From contig JBHGNT010000009.1 of NCBI GenBank assembly GCA_043228905.1, positions 9,486,001 through 9,550,000 of the forward strand: 64,000 nt of DNA, in the 5' to 3' direction. This DNA is from Azolla caroliniana. Taxonomy: Eukaryota > Polypodiophyta. Below are positions 11,750-25,799 of the stretch, one piece after another; position 1 is the first letter of the stretch, and each line of letters begins with the position of its first letter. The translations under genes were made by a program, and so were the position numbers. The notes below the pieces were generated by a model that saw only the letters and a list, made by a program, of their open reading frames with translations, did not search any database and was not told the origin of the DNA.

Positions 11750-12450
11750 ATGAATGCACATATGGGTAGTGCACTTCCAACAGAGAAGTTGGACAGGCAC
11801 AACTACGCATCTTGGGAATATACGATGCATCAATACCTAGTTGGGCAAGGGTATTAGAGTTATATCGAGGGAGCTCAAGAAACAACCCCCAATAGTACAA
11901 ATCCCAACTACCCCACATGGCAACAAGGCGCCAGTAGGGTGATGTATTGTTTGGCAACATGTGTGCAAGATCACATGTTAAGCTATATTCGTGATGCGAA
12001 ATCCCCATCAGAATCGTGGAAAAACTTGAAGAAGATTTTCGCGGTTTCAACCATAGCGAGAAAACTTCAACTCCGGCAGGAGTTGAACAATATTCAGTAG
12101 GGGGATATGTCTGTGATGGACTACACCCTCCGGATCAAAGACTTATGCGATTCACTTGGCTCCATCAATGTCGCAATTGATGATGACGAGATGGTGCATA
12201 TCTGCCTTGGCCACCTTGCACAAAAATATAGCTCATTTCGAACTGCCATAACAAGGGAGAACACCCCAAGTTTTTTCGACTTGCAATCCATGCTAATGGT
12301 TGAGGAGAACCATACACGGTCGAAAAGCACGACATTTGATGGGTAAATGCTATACACATGATGATCTCGGTCGAGGTCACGGTTGTGGTCGTGGAAATCA
12401 GGGGAGGAATGGCCGAGGAAGAGGTGGACGATGTCCACAACAATTTAATT
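11750..12450 (+). pseudogene. Copia-2 gag, broken
   Basis: The start at 11750 opens a gag reading (LPTEKLDRHNYASWE, then YLVGQ) with UBN2 features further on (SWKNLKKIF, RKLQLRQELNNI, DEMVHICLGHLAQKY). In-frame stops lie near 11854 and 12098. A Gly/Arg-rich tail (RGHGCGRGNQGRNGRGRGG) near 12372-12430 is in another frame. The zinc knuckle is not recognisable. Confidence 0.8.
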
Positions 12451-12632
12451 TTCGTTGGGATTCGCCGAGAATTCTCTTGCCGGGAATTCACCGGGAATTC
12501 TCTTGCCCATAAACACCACTACAAAACGGTGTTCTTAAGCGGAAGAATCACACAATTCTTGAGATGGTACGTGCCATGCTGCATGAGAAGAACATGCCCA
12601 ATATCTGTTGAGCAGAGGCAACAATTACAATT

Positions 12633-13740
12633 ATGTATCTCATCAATAGGTGCACGACCGAGGGTGTCCATGACAGCACCCCTCACGAGAAGTATTTTGG
12701 GACAAAGCCAGACCTTTCGCGCATGAAGGTTTTTGGTAGTATTGCATTTGTGCATGTACTCGATGAGAAGCGGAGAAAGCCTAACCCAAAATCGGTGGAG
12801 AAAGCCTCACCGAGACACAAAAGATTAAAAAGTAGCTTTTAGAGAAGTTCGAGATGAAGGATCTGAATGACTTACATTATTTTCTTAGCATCGAGGTCAT
12901 TCAAACTCCATAAGGGTTCCTACTCTCAGAACAACACAATGTGTTGAACTTGCTCTACAAGTTCAGAATGACCTAGTGTAAGTCCATCTCAACACCCCTT
13001 GATCAAAATATGAAGTTAACTACGGATTTTGGAAAATTCTGCGAGCCGACACAGTATCGCAAAATAATTGGGAGTCTTATCTACTTAACTATCACCCGAC
13101 TAGACCTCAACTATCCGGTCGGGGTTCTTAGCCAGTTCATGGAAACCCCCCATGGCACTCACATGAATTGTGTTAAACGAGTGTTACGTTATATTAGTGG
13201 AACACTTGATTATAGTATCTTCTATAAGCGTGGAGTACCACTTCGACTCGAAGGCTTCACGGATGTTGATTGGGCAGGAAATGCATCTAATAGGCGATCC
13301 ACTTTGGGATTTATGTTTTCACTCGGTAGTCGAGCAATCTCTTGGAGTAGCAAGAAATAACCAACAGTCGCTCTATCAAGCACTAAGACGGAGTATAGGG
13401 CCACAACTGTAGCTACTTGCGAAGCTATATGACTTAAAAGATTGCTGAAAGACTTCAACAAATTGGTGAACAAGCCAATATTGATCCGTTGCGATAATCT
13501 TAGCAGCATCTAGCTCACAAAGAATCTGGTGTTTCATGCCCGGACTAAGCACATCGAGGTGCATTATCATTACATCTGTGAGCGCATAATGGTCGACGAC
13601 ATTGACCTCCAATACGTTGGCACCAACAGGCAGGTGGCTGATATTTTCACTAAGGCACTAGGTCTCGACAAGGTACGACAATTCTCAGTGGATCTAGGCC
13701 TTAGACCACTCGATATGTTGAGCTTGGAGGAGTGTACAAG
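12633..13740 (+). pseudogene. Copia-2 integrase tail, RT end and RNase H, broken
   Basis: 12633-12842 is an integrase C-terminal remnant (FGTKPDLSRMKVFGS). From 12850 a decayed RT end is seen (MKDLNDLHYFLSIEV), followed by the connection region (YRKIIGSLIYLTITRLDLNY) at 13055-13120. RNase H follows with stops (GFTDVDWAGNASNRRST, TKTEYRATT, HARTKHIEVHYHYI, ADIFTKAL) up to about 13740. At least three in-frame stops are present. The stretch 13741-14028 to the 3' LTR is non-coding and unexplained. Confidence 0.83.
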
Positions 13741-14028
13741 TACAAAGACAAAGGAAAACATGGAGAATCAGCACCATACAAGAGGAAGAGTGAGACCGCG
13801 ATCGACAAAGTAAGGCTGACACATCTAATCCAACTTGACCCGGCAAGTTAGAGGAAGACTTTCCAAAGCCCAGATTTTTTTAAGTTAGAGATAAACCCGA
13901 CCCTGTAGGCACCCTTGACAAGCTTGAAATTTTGGATCGGCAATATCGACATTGCTAGATCAAGATCGAGTACATAGGAACAATGGGAAAACCACGGTCT
14001 AGTAGTCCAACCAACTGCAGTCGGGTCT

Positions 14029-14479
14029 TGTGAACATGTGCTTATGAAGAAAAGGACGATGTGTGAAAAAGTGTGTGAACACACTTTATTGTACTCCGTG
14101 TAATTGTTGAGTGTGTGTGAGCACAATTTATTGTAATCCGTGTAGTTGTCGAGTGTTAATGTGGTCAAAGAATATTAGATATTCTTATGGAAAAATTGTA
14201 CTCAAGTGGATATCTTGGTTAGATTCCACCAACACATTTAATATGGCAGTCCCTTGAGGACTTGTATATAAAACCCCCTTTGGCCATTTTTGTTTTGTTG
14301 ATAATCTTTAGTTAATTAATATAGCTCTTTTAAGTGCATAAGTTGTCATCCCTCTACTGTGTGTTTTCTTATTTTCTGGTTATTCTCTCTGTTTCCTTCT
14401 CTTGCTTATACACTCACTCTCTCACACACACACACTACGCTTCTGAATACTCAACTCTATTAGAGTTAGATTCTTTACA
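14029..14479 (+). repeat. Copia-2 3' LTR
   Basis: It aligns with 11124-11587 throughout, including the TATA box (14265-14272) and the TTAGATTCTTTACA end. Its first bases are diverged or replaced, because the TGTTGAGAAT start of the 5' LTR is absent. The right flank is GTGCA, the target duplication. Confidence 0.85.
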
Positions 14480-14484
14480 GTGCA

Positions 14485-14698
14485 CACAGGACGCAAGACA
14501 TTACAACACTATGCTTGTTGTTTGCTCCCACATCGGGAAGTCCTTGTCTGCCGGTTCCGGTGCTACTTCATTTGCTCCTTCCACGTAACTCCAGTAGTCG
14601 TGCCCCAACAGGTACTGGTGCATCTTCTACGATCAAGATGTGTAGTTGCTTGGGTCGAGTTTTTCTGTAGGAAACGAGCTTGCCATGCTTCTGTCCAT
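14485..14698 (-). pseudogene. Copia-1 gag, N-terminal segment
   Basis: The minus-strand ATG at 14698 opens a gag N-terminus (SFPTEKLD..NYTS, YWSYVEGANEAPEPADKDFP) that is homologous to the start of Copia-2 gag. It has stops after NYTS and is cut at 14484 by Copia-2. The frame resumes at 11100 on the far side of the insertion. Confidence 0.82.
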
Positions 14699-14784
14699 GT
14701 ATATTTTTCTTTCTATTCTTTACCTGGTGTTAGGTTAGGTTTGTATGTACGCTTTGTCGGCAACAAAGGATTCTGAACCCTCAC

Positions 14785-14796
14785 TCTCTAATACCA
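14785..14796 (-). other. Copia-1 primer binding site
   Basis: The minus strand reads TGGTATTAGAGA directly after the LTR end ..CGTTTCA. It is a slightly decayed version of the initiator tRNA-Met site. Confidence 0.8.
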
Positions 14797-15255
14797 TGAA
14801 ACGAGTAGCGTGCGAAAGCTAACAGACACAACCCGCCCAGTCGGATAGCAACATAAAGAACGAAGGATTAGTGGAAAGCTTAGAGAACACGCAGAGAGAA
14901 CTCGAGAGAGACAGAGAGAGAGCGGAACACTAAAAAACTTAATTTCAAAAATAATACTCAGTGTGTGTACATACAATGTGTTCTGAGAGCACTTTTATAC
15001 AAGTCCTTAAAAGTACTGACAAAAGTACTGACATGTACTTCAATGCTCATAACTGAGTGACTGACATTAACTCCCAAAAATATGCCTATCTACTAGGCTA
15101 GGATCATAGGCCTCTAACGGCCTACCGGTTCTCGTGGATCCGGCTGACCGGTCTGGCTCCTCGATCTGATCCGAGCCTAGCCGATCGGTCTTCATCCGAT
15201 CCGGTTCTTAGCTTGTTCAACCAATTTGGCCCATGTTGAGCTTGCTCGCTCGACA
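14797..15255 (-). repeat. Copia-1 5' LTR
   Basis: On the minus strand it runs from TGTCGAGCGAGCAAGC (15255) to ..CTACTCGTTTCA (14797), about 459 bp. It shares long blocks with the truncated 3' LTR at 7262-7438 but has an extra segment rich in CCGATC-like repeats that is shorter or missing there. Confidence 0.85.
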
Positions 15256-15260
15256 TTATT

Positions 15261-15756
15261 TTTATCTTCTACTTTAAAAGTTGCCTTAATCCAATTCATG
15301 AACTAATCATTCGACAAACTTTATTTAGTTACTTGATCTACGATGGTCTTGATCCAATGAGGAGTACTTGACATTGTCCATTTTAAGAGCTCACTTGTAA
15401 TGAGAGTTACATTAATTGCTTCCCCATTAACCATCTTCTTTATTTCTTTATTGACATCTTCAAGATCAATGGATGTATTACATGTTGTTTCATGTTCTCA
15501 ATCATAGGAGTCACTCCCTCATGCATATTTAGGCTTTGTACATATTCTAACATCACTTCATTTGTAAATTCACCTTTGATATCTTCCTTATTACCATTGA
15601 GTTGTCTCCATGTTAGGCCTAATTGCAACTTAAACAATCTTTTCTTTTTCCATTCTTGCATTTGTAGGTATTGTCTTTTCTTTCTCCTCACTACCTTTTT
15701 ATATTGGTTTCATGCCATGACCCATTTGCTTTCCCCTTTCGCAAACTTACATAGTT

Positions 15757-15799
<43 letters not shown>

Positions 15800-16811
15800 A
15801 CATTCCTCATCAAACCAAGAATTACATGGGAAACTAGATATTCTATATCCACCAACACACATTTGAAAGTGTTGATATCCTACCTTAAGGATGACATCTT
15901 TCAAGTGTTTCCAATTTTCTTTAACATCATTAGAGTTTTGGCAAATGGTTCTCAACTTCTTTTGCATATACCATAGCTTTATTGTAACAAGGTTGAATGA
16001 TGTATCTTATTTCCTCTTTCACTTTACCATATTTGCCAGAGTGTGAGAGTGTAAGGTCCAAGTACACGATCTTATGGTCCGAGTATGGGAATAGAGCACC
16101 AATCTTCAATGCATTCACCATGCATAGATCACATGCCTTCAAAAACACATAATATACAACACTTCCTCTGTATGAGGTTGGTAAACATGTGAGTCATTTC
16201 TCGAAGGAAAACTATTTATACTATTTAAGACAATCAAGTATATGCATAAGAATTCTTCCATAATCTGTCATAATACAATACTTTGAGTCACGTAATAAAC
16301 AAGGATTCACTATATTTTCTTCAGATATCTTTGTATTTGGTATTTTCCAACTCTAGCATTAAAGCCCCCCCATAATCAATACTTTACCAAGCTTCTAAAA
16401 AACAAGTATTTCTTGACATAGATATGTGAAAGGATCATCACGTTCCAACCCAAATCTACTATAATAGTTTGACTCTTTATGAGGATTGTAGCATGTGGCT
16501 ATGTCGATATTCCCTTTGCCCAAATTCCCCCCCAAATTAATCTCCATCCATAGGTATCACTTGTAATTATCATACTTACACAATGTTATATAAATATCTT
16601 ATCTCTCATGGTAAATACATGTTATCCTTGCACGAACAATACTCCCTTTAGAGTGAGGCCATATCTATTTCATAAGGTAGCCATCTATCTTCGGTATACT
16701 TTTTGCATCATGCTCCCAAGTTTCAACCAAAAATATAACATCCATACCTTGCGCTACATCACTTAGTCCTAACCCCTTATCTAATGGATATCCTCTACAA
16801 TTCCAAAACAT
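15261..16811 (-). mobile_element. LINE (L1-type) endonuclease relic
   Basis: The minus strand starts at 16811 with MFWNCRGYPLDKGLG, the standard opening of a plant LINE apurinic endonuclease domain, followed by GMDVIFLVETWEHDAK. Further fragments (ALKIGALFPYSDHKIVYLDL at 16110-16050, and a Lys-rich segment at 15691-15440) belong to the region between endonuclease and RT. No RT is present. The relic ends at the Copia-1 LTR, which probably cut it. Many stops and a 37-bp AT run (15760-15796) interrupt it. Confidence 0.75.
15760..15796. repeat. (AT)n microsatellite
   Basis: An uninterrupted alternating AT run of about 37 bp lies within the LINE relic. Confidence 0.95.
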
Positions 16812-17089
16812 GTTTGTTCAAAATTGAGGTTATGTAGTCCAGTGGGTGATCACTTTTGTTATGCATTTTGCATTCCTTTCGTAGATGCATATGCATGTCT
16901 TCTACGTTCTTGTTCTTTTGGAGTTCGATCCACCGTTATAAAGAAACTTATAGCCTTAAGATACACCCTACTGCTATTTAAGGTGATAGCTCTTTTGCAT
17001 TCATCTAGGATTGTACAACAAATAGCTCGGCAAAATGTTCCTTCAGACCTTTTCTTATGTAAAGAAATGGAGAGTGTAAGTGATCTTGT
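16812..17089. other. unassigned sequence between LINE and Copia relics
   Basis: No gene or repeat family is recognisable. The sequence joins the 5' end of the LINE endonuclease relic to the LTR-like end near 17090. Confidence 0.4.
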
Positions 17090-17950
17090 GCAGTGGAAGA
17101 AAACTCTGTGTGTGTGTGTGTGTAAGACAAACATAGAGAAAGAGAGCTTAGAGATAGAGAACAAGAAGCTATATTAATCAGGTAATGGTTACAAAACAAA
17201 ATACATCCAACGGTGACTAGGTTATAAAAGGGTTGGTTTGAATACCAACTAACTTAGGACAACTACCATTTCTACTATTTACAAAACAAGCCGGAACCGA
17301 GAGTGTCCATTGCGAGTGTGAAAGCCATTCCATTTTGGGAAGTTAGGTTTGACTCTCAACACGCCCCTTCAAACACAACTTCCGGTCGCCGGAAAGTCAT
17401 CTTACTATTTGGCTCATTTTGTCTTTTTGAATTCCTCGGTTTTGTGTCTAGATGGAAAGCCATCTTCAACTATCTTATTTCAGCTTCGACTAGTCGATTG
17501 TTCTCCTTCGTCTTACTACTTCATGCTCCTTGTTTGATTAGCCTCTTTGTTTGTCTTCGTGCTTCAACTTCCCTTGGTCGGTGTGCTGCTACTTAGACTA
17601 CTCCTTTGGTCGTCTTCGATTGACTGCTGCATTGCACTCTGTTGTACTCCCCCTCAAGCTCAGCAAAGCGGCTCTCGTTAGGCTAAGATCCGACATGAAT
17701 TGCATGAGCTTGTCAACTCTTAAGGCTTTTGTGAACATGTCGGCTACCTGAAGGTTCGTGGTGATGTATTGCAGGTTGACATATACAACCTGAACGCGCT
17801 CTTAGATGAAGTGATAGTGCACTTCGATATGCTTCGTGCATGAGTGGAACACCGGATTCCGAGCCAGATGAATACTGCTCATGTTGTCGTGGTAAAGGAG
17901 AATCAGATCCTTGATAGGAACACCCAGATCCTTCATGTCGAATGAGTGGA
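17090..17950 (-). mobile_element. Copia-D: 3' end of a decayed Copia element (RNase H, polypurine tract, LTR)
   Basis: The minus strand from 17950 encodes the end of a Copia RNase H (KDLGVPIKDLILLYHDN, TKHIEVHYHFI, QVADMFTKALRVDKL) with one stop. A purine tract (GAGGGGGAG, 17648-17656) follows. A second purine-rich stretch (17362-17372) directly precedes TGTTGAGAGTC at 17361, which I take as the LTR start. The LTR would run to about 17090 and includes a CA microsatellite near 17107-17122. No upstream part of the element is found. Confidence 0.65.
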
Positions 17951-18776
17951 CAAACAAATGTGGCAAATGAGAGTGGATTGAAAGATGAGGATGAAAGAGG
18001 GTCCCAATCAAGGAAGACGAGGACAAGGATGGGATGGGATATAGGATTACGAGGAGGAGCTTGCGCAAATAGGAGGTGATGAGGAGGAACGTGGGCAAGG
18101 GAACTAATCATGTAACTAGTCACAAGGCAAAAGTATGAATAACATCCTAAGGCTAGCATTGATCTACTCAAAATCAATGGGGGGCTTTTATACATTAGGT
18201 GAGGTAATAGACATGGCCTCTCAAGACTTCACGACCATTAAAGTCATCAAGACAATTCTCAAGAGACAAACAAGCTATTTTCCTCAATCCAAGAACACAA
18301 ACTTCCCAATCTTATGGAGATAAAAAGAAGAAGATGTATGTTGGAGAAAGGAGGTGTAGCAAGAATGGACATCCCAAGACAATGCGTAGAGATTAGGTGT
18401 TATCTCGTGATAGTAAAAGTTGCAGACCCACGGTGAGAAAAGTGTGACCGAGAGGAAAACCTTCGAGACAGAGATATATATATGTATGTATGTATGTATA
18501 AGACTTAAGACACACACACAACAACACAAACTTCCCACTCTTATGTGTGTGTGTGTGTGGTGGGGGCCCGGGGGGGGGGGGGGTGGGGGGGATCCTCTCT
18601 TTTTCTTCTTCGTGGGAAAGGTTTCTTCTCTTATAAGTTATATATGTATGGTCTCGCGTGGAAACGGAAGGTGAGGACAGGAATATAAATAATTGGAACT
18701 ACAAGGCCAGAAAGGAGAAGCGACTTGAGAGCGGGATAAATAGAGAGAGAGAGAGAGAGAGAGAAAAAAGGAAACA
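17951..18776. other. low-complexity and unassigned sequence upstream of HSP90
   Basis: No gene is visible. The stretch holds a TATG run (18479-18498), the GT/poly-G tract listed separately, and a GA run (about 18741-18762). The HSP90 promoter begins at its right edge. Confidence 0.5.
18544..18591. repeat. (TG)n run followed by a long poly-G tract
   Basis: A TG run passes into more than 25 guanines broken only by CCC and single T bases. Such tracts can form G-quadruplexes and are error-prone in sequencing, so the exact length is uncertain. Confidence 0.85.
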
Positions 18777-18794
18777 GAACATTCTAGAACTCTC
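18777..18794 (+). promoter_or_regulatory. heat-shock element of HSP90
   Basis: GAACATTCTAGAACTCTC contains three perfect alternating heat-shock units (GAA, TTC, GAA, each spaced by two bases) and an imperfect fourth (CTC). It lies about 80 bp upstream of the TATA box and about 280 bp before the start codon, a position fitting heat-shock factor control. Confidence 0.82.
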
Positions 18795-18872
18795 CAGACA
18801 TCTCTCGCTTCTTCGGCTTCTCCTCCTCCATCATCGTCTTCTTCTTCTTCTTCTTCTTCTTCTCCCTTCCCC

Positions 18873-18880
18873 TATATAAT
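18873..18880 (+). promoter_or_regulatory. HSP90 TATA box
   Basis: TATATAAT follows a CTT-rich stretch (18838-18862). Transcription would then start near 18905-18915, leaving a 5' UTR of roughly 160-170 nt. Confidence 0.75.
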
Positions 18881-18953
18881 CTCTTCTTGCTCCACGCCTG
18901 TCTGCATCTCCATCGATAAGAATCTGATCTCTGCATATACTCGCGCGCACTGA

Positions 18954-22001
<3,048 letters not shown>

Positions 22002-24799
22002 ATGATTCCTCTGTTTCTGGCTGGGAAGGAAATACAGATACTTCAAGCAATCAATCAAGTTTTATCGATGGGTTTGGTTTTTTGTCTGTTATTTCTTGTA
22101 GTGGACTTTTTTCAGAGTGAAAAAGAAGCTTGTTCGTTTTTTTGGACGCTACTTTTTGATCATAAGTGATCAATACGGTCAAATACAATGTAGTTATTAG
22201 CAAAGAATATTTGTCAAAACTTGTGTGTGTAGGTATATCCGATTGTAGTTTCTTATTTATTCTGTAATCAATCCACTACCTTTTTTTTATATTTAACAAT
22301 TGGTTACTCTTACTCTTAGCCTGAATCTTTTTATTTGTTGCTTTGAGTTGGTTTTGATGCATAGATTCTTGTTGCAACTGTCTACTTGTCTCAATGTTCA
22401 GGAATTAGTCCTGACTCGCGATTTTCATCTCTGAACAAATTGTTCATACTGGTCGAAGAATATGTTGAGCATATAACAAATATCCAATGATCAACAATTT
22501 AGTAATTTTATGCTTAATTAACTGAGGCCTTTCACTTTCAACAAGACGTAAAAAGTATGCATGGTTGGTGTCTAATAGATTCGTACCCTAAATGTAACTC
22601 TGTCTATTTCTGTCACGCCTCATTGTACTTTACTTCCCTGTTATTTTGCTATCTATCATGTAAGTTAGCATTTTTGCTCTTGCATATAATGAAATCTATA
22701 AATATTTTTTATCCATAAATGCACGCACAATGTTATCTGAAACTTAATAGCACTAAACACTTATGTAAAACAGAAATATGTTGTGCAAGATTAAAAAGAA
22801 AACAAGAAAGATACACAACAAACTCTATGCACAATACACCACAAAATTTTTTACATTTTTTATTTTTCCAAAAAAATACACCACAAATTTTAGCGTAGAA
22901 AACCCATAAGACGTAAAAACCACGCGACCTAGTCCAGAAATAATGCACTATCAAATATAAATTTGATACACCAAAGTTCGACTCTAAATCTGATATTGGG
23001 TATGTTTGATTTGGCATCGGGGATATCTCCATGTGTGATGATTTGGCGTGGCACAATGACTTGATGTGGTTTTGTGGGCTCGGCTCAGCTCAGCTCAATG
23101 TTTCTCGTGAGCTCTTGTATGTGTTTTCTGATTCGATTACTTTTTGTTCATCGGCTTAAAGCAAGATGTCCACTTTCATCTGTTGGGGGTAACTTTGGCA
23201 TAGTAAGACTCAGTGTAGCCTTCAATCTCGAGTGGATGGACGGGTTCGAAACGTGATAGAGTCTTGGTCTTTTTTCCCGATCTGTCTCGCATTAGAGTAC
23301 ATATGTGTCCAGCTACTTCGAGCTCCTGCATCGAGAATTTCTTGTGAAGTCTTTTCTTTAGCTCCTTGATTTTCTGTTCTATCTTGTTTTAAATTTCAGG
23401 GTTGACTATGATGCGGGCTATGGAAGCTTGAAAATTTAAACAGAAAATTTTAGACAGAGAGAGAGAGAGAGAGTCGTGGAGAGAAGATCGAAGCTGGAGA
23501 CGCATCAGGCCTTGATTTGGCGAAGATTTGGGATATAGGGAAGAGGATTTTTGGTCTGCCTGACGTCCTCACTGATCTGTTGAAGCTATATCCTGCTTCT
23601 TTCTTTTCATATATCGCAAAAATGGTATATTTTATCTTGTATTACCGATGATTTGGGAAAAGCAATCTCTCTTTTCTGTAAAGAAATTCTCCACTTGGTT
23701 GGAAAAACTCTAGTTTTGGTCAGTCAAAGTATCTAGTGTTTTTCCAATGGGCAATCTCTATTTGATTTAGGGTGCTTTACTACAATTGAAGTGCCATTTA
23801 GTTCTCCTTGGACTGATACTGGATGTGATGTACCTGGATTGTGGCTCTCCTAAGATGAGACTTGGACTGATACTGGATGTGATGTACCTGGATTGTGGCT
23901 CTCCTAAGATGAGACAAAATTTCACATATGGCAATGCATAAAGTCAGTATTGCTTAAAGAAAATGTTTTAGTTGCAGAATATGTTTGATTAAGAATTTCC
24001 TTTCTAGTCAGATTTCTATTTCGTTTTTTGGTGCTCTGGGGGCTGTTTTTTTAAATAATAAACTCAATTCCAATGTGCTTCACACCATCTGTTAAATAAC
24101 TATCGGATGTGTATATTATCTGCTTATATGACAGTAATATTTCAGGTCTCCGACATAATAGATATTAGACATGTGTGGGCTATTGTTGGAATCAGAAGGA
24201 TTTGGTTTTGCACCAGAAATCTGGTTTTCCTTGTTTAATTAGACAATATCTTTTTCTTTGATTTTTGCCTCTATTTTTCGGGCAATTTTTTGATCTGCGT
24301 TCTCCTTATTGAAAAACTCCCTCTCTCTACTTCTCTTTCTAAAAAGCTTAATATGCCATAGCCTTCGAAATCAGAAGTTGCTACTACTGAGACTGTGCAT
24401 TGATGATCTTTGTAGGAGATGTATGTCTGCATGGAACGAGGTGTCCATATGTGCCAAGGTGCCCCAGTATTGATGAGCCCCGAAAGGGAGAAATCCTCTG
24501 TTTCATATTGCATAACCAGGGAGGGTTGCTCAATCACCTTATAATCTGTCCATCCCTAGTCTAGATCATGACTCTGTATGCTTCACACTTCTGGCTGACT
24601 CTGCGGTTTAGCAAAGTAGCCCTCCTCACTTGTTGTTGTACATACTGCCTTTCATGCCAATTAAAGACGTTTTGTACTGGTTTAATCTGTAGGTTAATAC
24701 ATCTCATGATGTCCAACACATAGCATGGGCTATAGCATGTTGTATGTTTCTTTACTGTAATACAACGTCTTCTTTAGAAATGCAAAGAATGATATGCCT
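22002..24799. other. HSP90 3' flank and long non-coding interval
   Basis: The first few hundred bases must contain the HSP90 3' UTR. Beyond it I find only short frames without domains, a GA run (23457-23472) and the 54-bp tandem duplication listed separately. The minus-strand frame 24537-24271 has no recognisable family. Confidence 0.5.
23808..23915. repeat. perfect 54-bp tandem duplication
   Basis: Two identical adjacent units start TTGGACTGATACTGGATGTG at 23808 and 23862 and end AAGATGAGAC. I see no mismatch between them, which points to a recent duplication or an assembly error. Confidence 0.92.
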
Positions 24800-25034
24800 T
24801 CGACCTCCATATATGTATAGGCAGGCTGAGATGGGAGTTGACAATGTTCACCATGCAATTTTTTCCCAAGGTTCCAAATCCACTGTCCACTGTCAAAGGT
24901 TCCAAGATTGTGGTAATATGGCTCTATACTACTGTTTTCATTTTCTTGTGCAGATATTATTTACAATTGATATTGAAACTGTTGAAGAAGGTTTTGTACC
25001 ATATTTTAAACACTGTTAAGTTTGAGGACTAATA

Positions 25035-25794
25035 ATGTTGTGGGGTACAATTGAAGCCTTCTTTGAATTGATCTCATCTGAAATTGTGGCAGGCACTCCT
25101 GTTATGTTTGTGATCACCTACTTAATAGGACCAAAAGGACAAGCGATATTAGAAGATGAGGAAGGTTATATGTGGAAAGTGGAATGGTTAAGCTACATGC
25201 AATTAGGTAGAAGACTTAATTTCACAGTTGTCTGGCTAGAATTTGACTGTGCTCAGAATATCCAGGATGGCAACTTGCTTATCCTTCAAGTTGTGTCACC
25301 TATCCATTTCAAGCTTCACATAATACCTCTTGGTGGTAACTACTCGAGTCAACAATTTTTTGGATCGGTATTTTTTTCTTGTGGCGAATTTCTGTACTAA
25401 AGTACTTATGCCTTTTAATGAGGCATTTGTTGCATTTCCTGCTAGTTAAGGATGGTGCGTTAGAATGGAAAATGGTTTGGATTCCCATCTGTAAAATAGA
25501 TTCACCAGATATAGAAACTGAAACTCTAGAAAGAATTCTGGTGATACGAGATCCAAAACCGGTAAAACATAAGCCTCCTCTTTCAGAAACGGTATACAAG
25601 GCATCAATGTGCAAGAGATTTTTGTCAGGGAAGAACTCAGAAGAACCTTCCTCTAATTTGTCAACATTTAGAAACTCAAATATGGCAGGGCTAACATCTG
25701 GCTTGGATCATCTTGTTCAGGTGTCTCTTTTCTCAAATAATGTTCATGGACAGAAAGATCCAAGCTATGCAACTGCTCATGATGGAAAACAGTG
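25035..25794 (+). pseudogene. decayed B3 DNA-binding-domain gene (tentative)
   Basis: The frame at 25035-25400 contains a run resembling the second half of a plant B3 domain: PVMFVITYL, then AILEDEEGYMWKVEWL, then NIQDGNLLILQVVSPIHFKL. The spacing of the DEEG..W, the F..W and the DG..L.FQ.V.P..FK motifs fits B3 proteins of the At3g19184/At5g42700 kind. A stop follows, and a second frame (25379-25794) continues without a known domain. No start codon context, first domain half or complete intron structure could be built. It may be an exon set of a real gene missed by me, or a relic. Confidence 0.4.
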
Positions 25795-25799
25795 ATGAT

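Larger units (their letters stand above)
11101..14479 (+). mobile_element. Copia-2: decayed Ty1/copia element nested in Copia-1 gag
   Basis: The element runs from the TG at 11101 to the CA at 14479 and is flanked by a 5-bp direct repeat, GTGCA (11096-11100 and 14480-14484). It has a 487-bp 5' LTR, a primer binding site, a gag with stops, an integrase remnant, the end of RT, RNase H and a 3' LTR. Protease, integrase core and most of RT are deleted. It lies in the opposite orientation to its host Copia-1. The two LTRs are clearly related but differ by substitutions and indels, so it is not young. Confidence 0.9.
7262..15255 (-). mobile_element. Copia-1: old, decayed Ty1/copia element split by a nested Copia and a PPR-fragment block
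   Basis: On the minus strand the order is 5' LTR (15255-14797), primer binding site, gag, GAG-pre-integrase, integrase, the N-terminal part of reverse transcriptase, polypurine tract and 3' LTR (7438 to about 7262). The order gag-integrase-RT is the Ty1/copia hallmark. The element has many stops and frameshifts. Most of RT and all RNase H are missing, and the 3' LTR has lost its far half. Gag is interrupted twice: by Copia-2 (11101-14479) and by a 1.1-kb block of PPR fragments (9827-10968). The sequence right of the 5' LTR is LINE-derived, so Copia-1 probably landed in a LINE. Confidence 0.88.

Noticed and set aside
24271-24537. Minus-strand frame resembling a retroelement protease (NTGAPWHIW)
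   Set aside because: The similarity to the Copia DSGAS.H motif is weak and no neighbouring gag or integrase is found.
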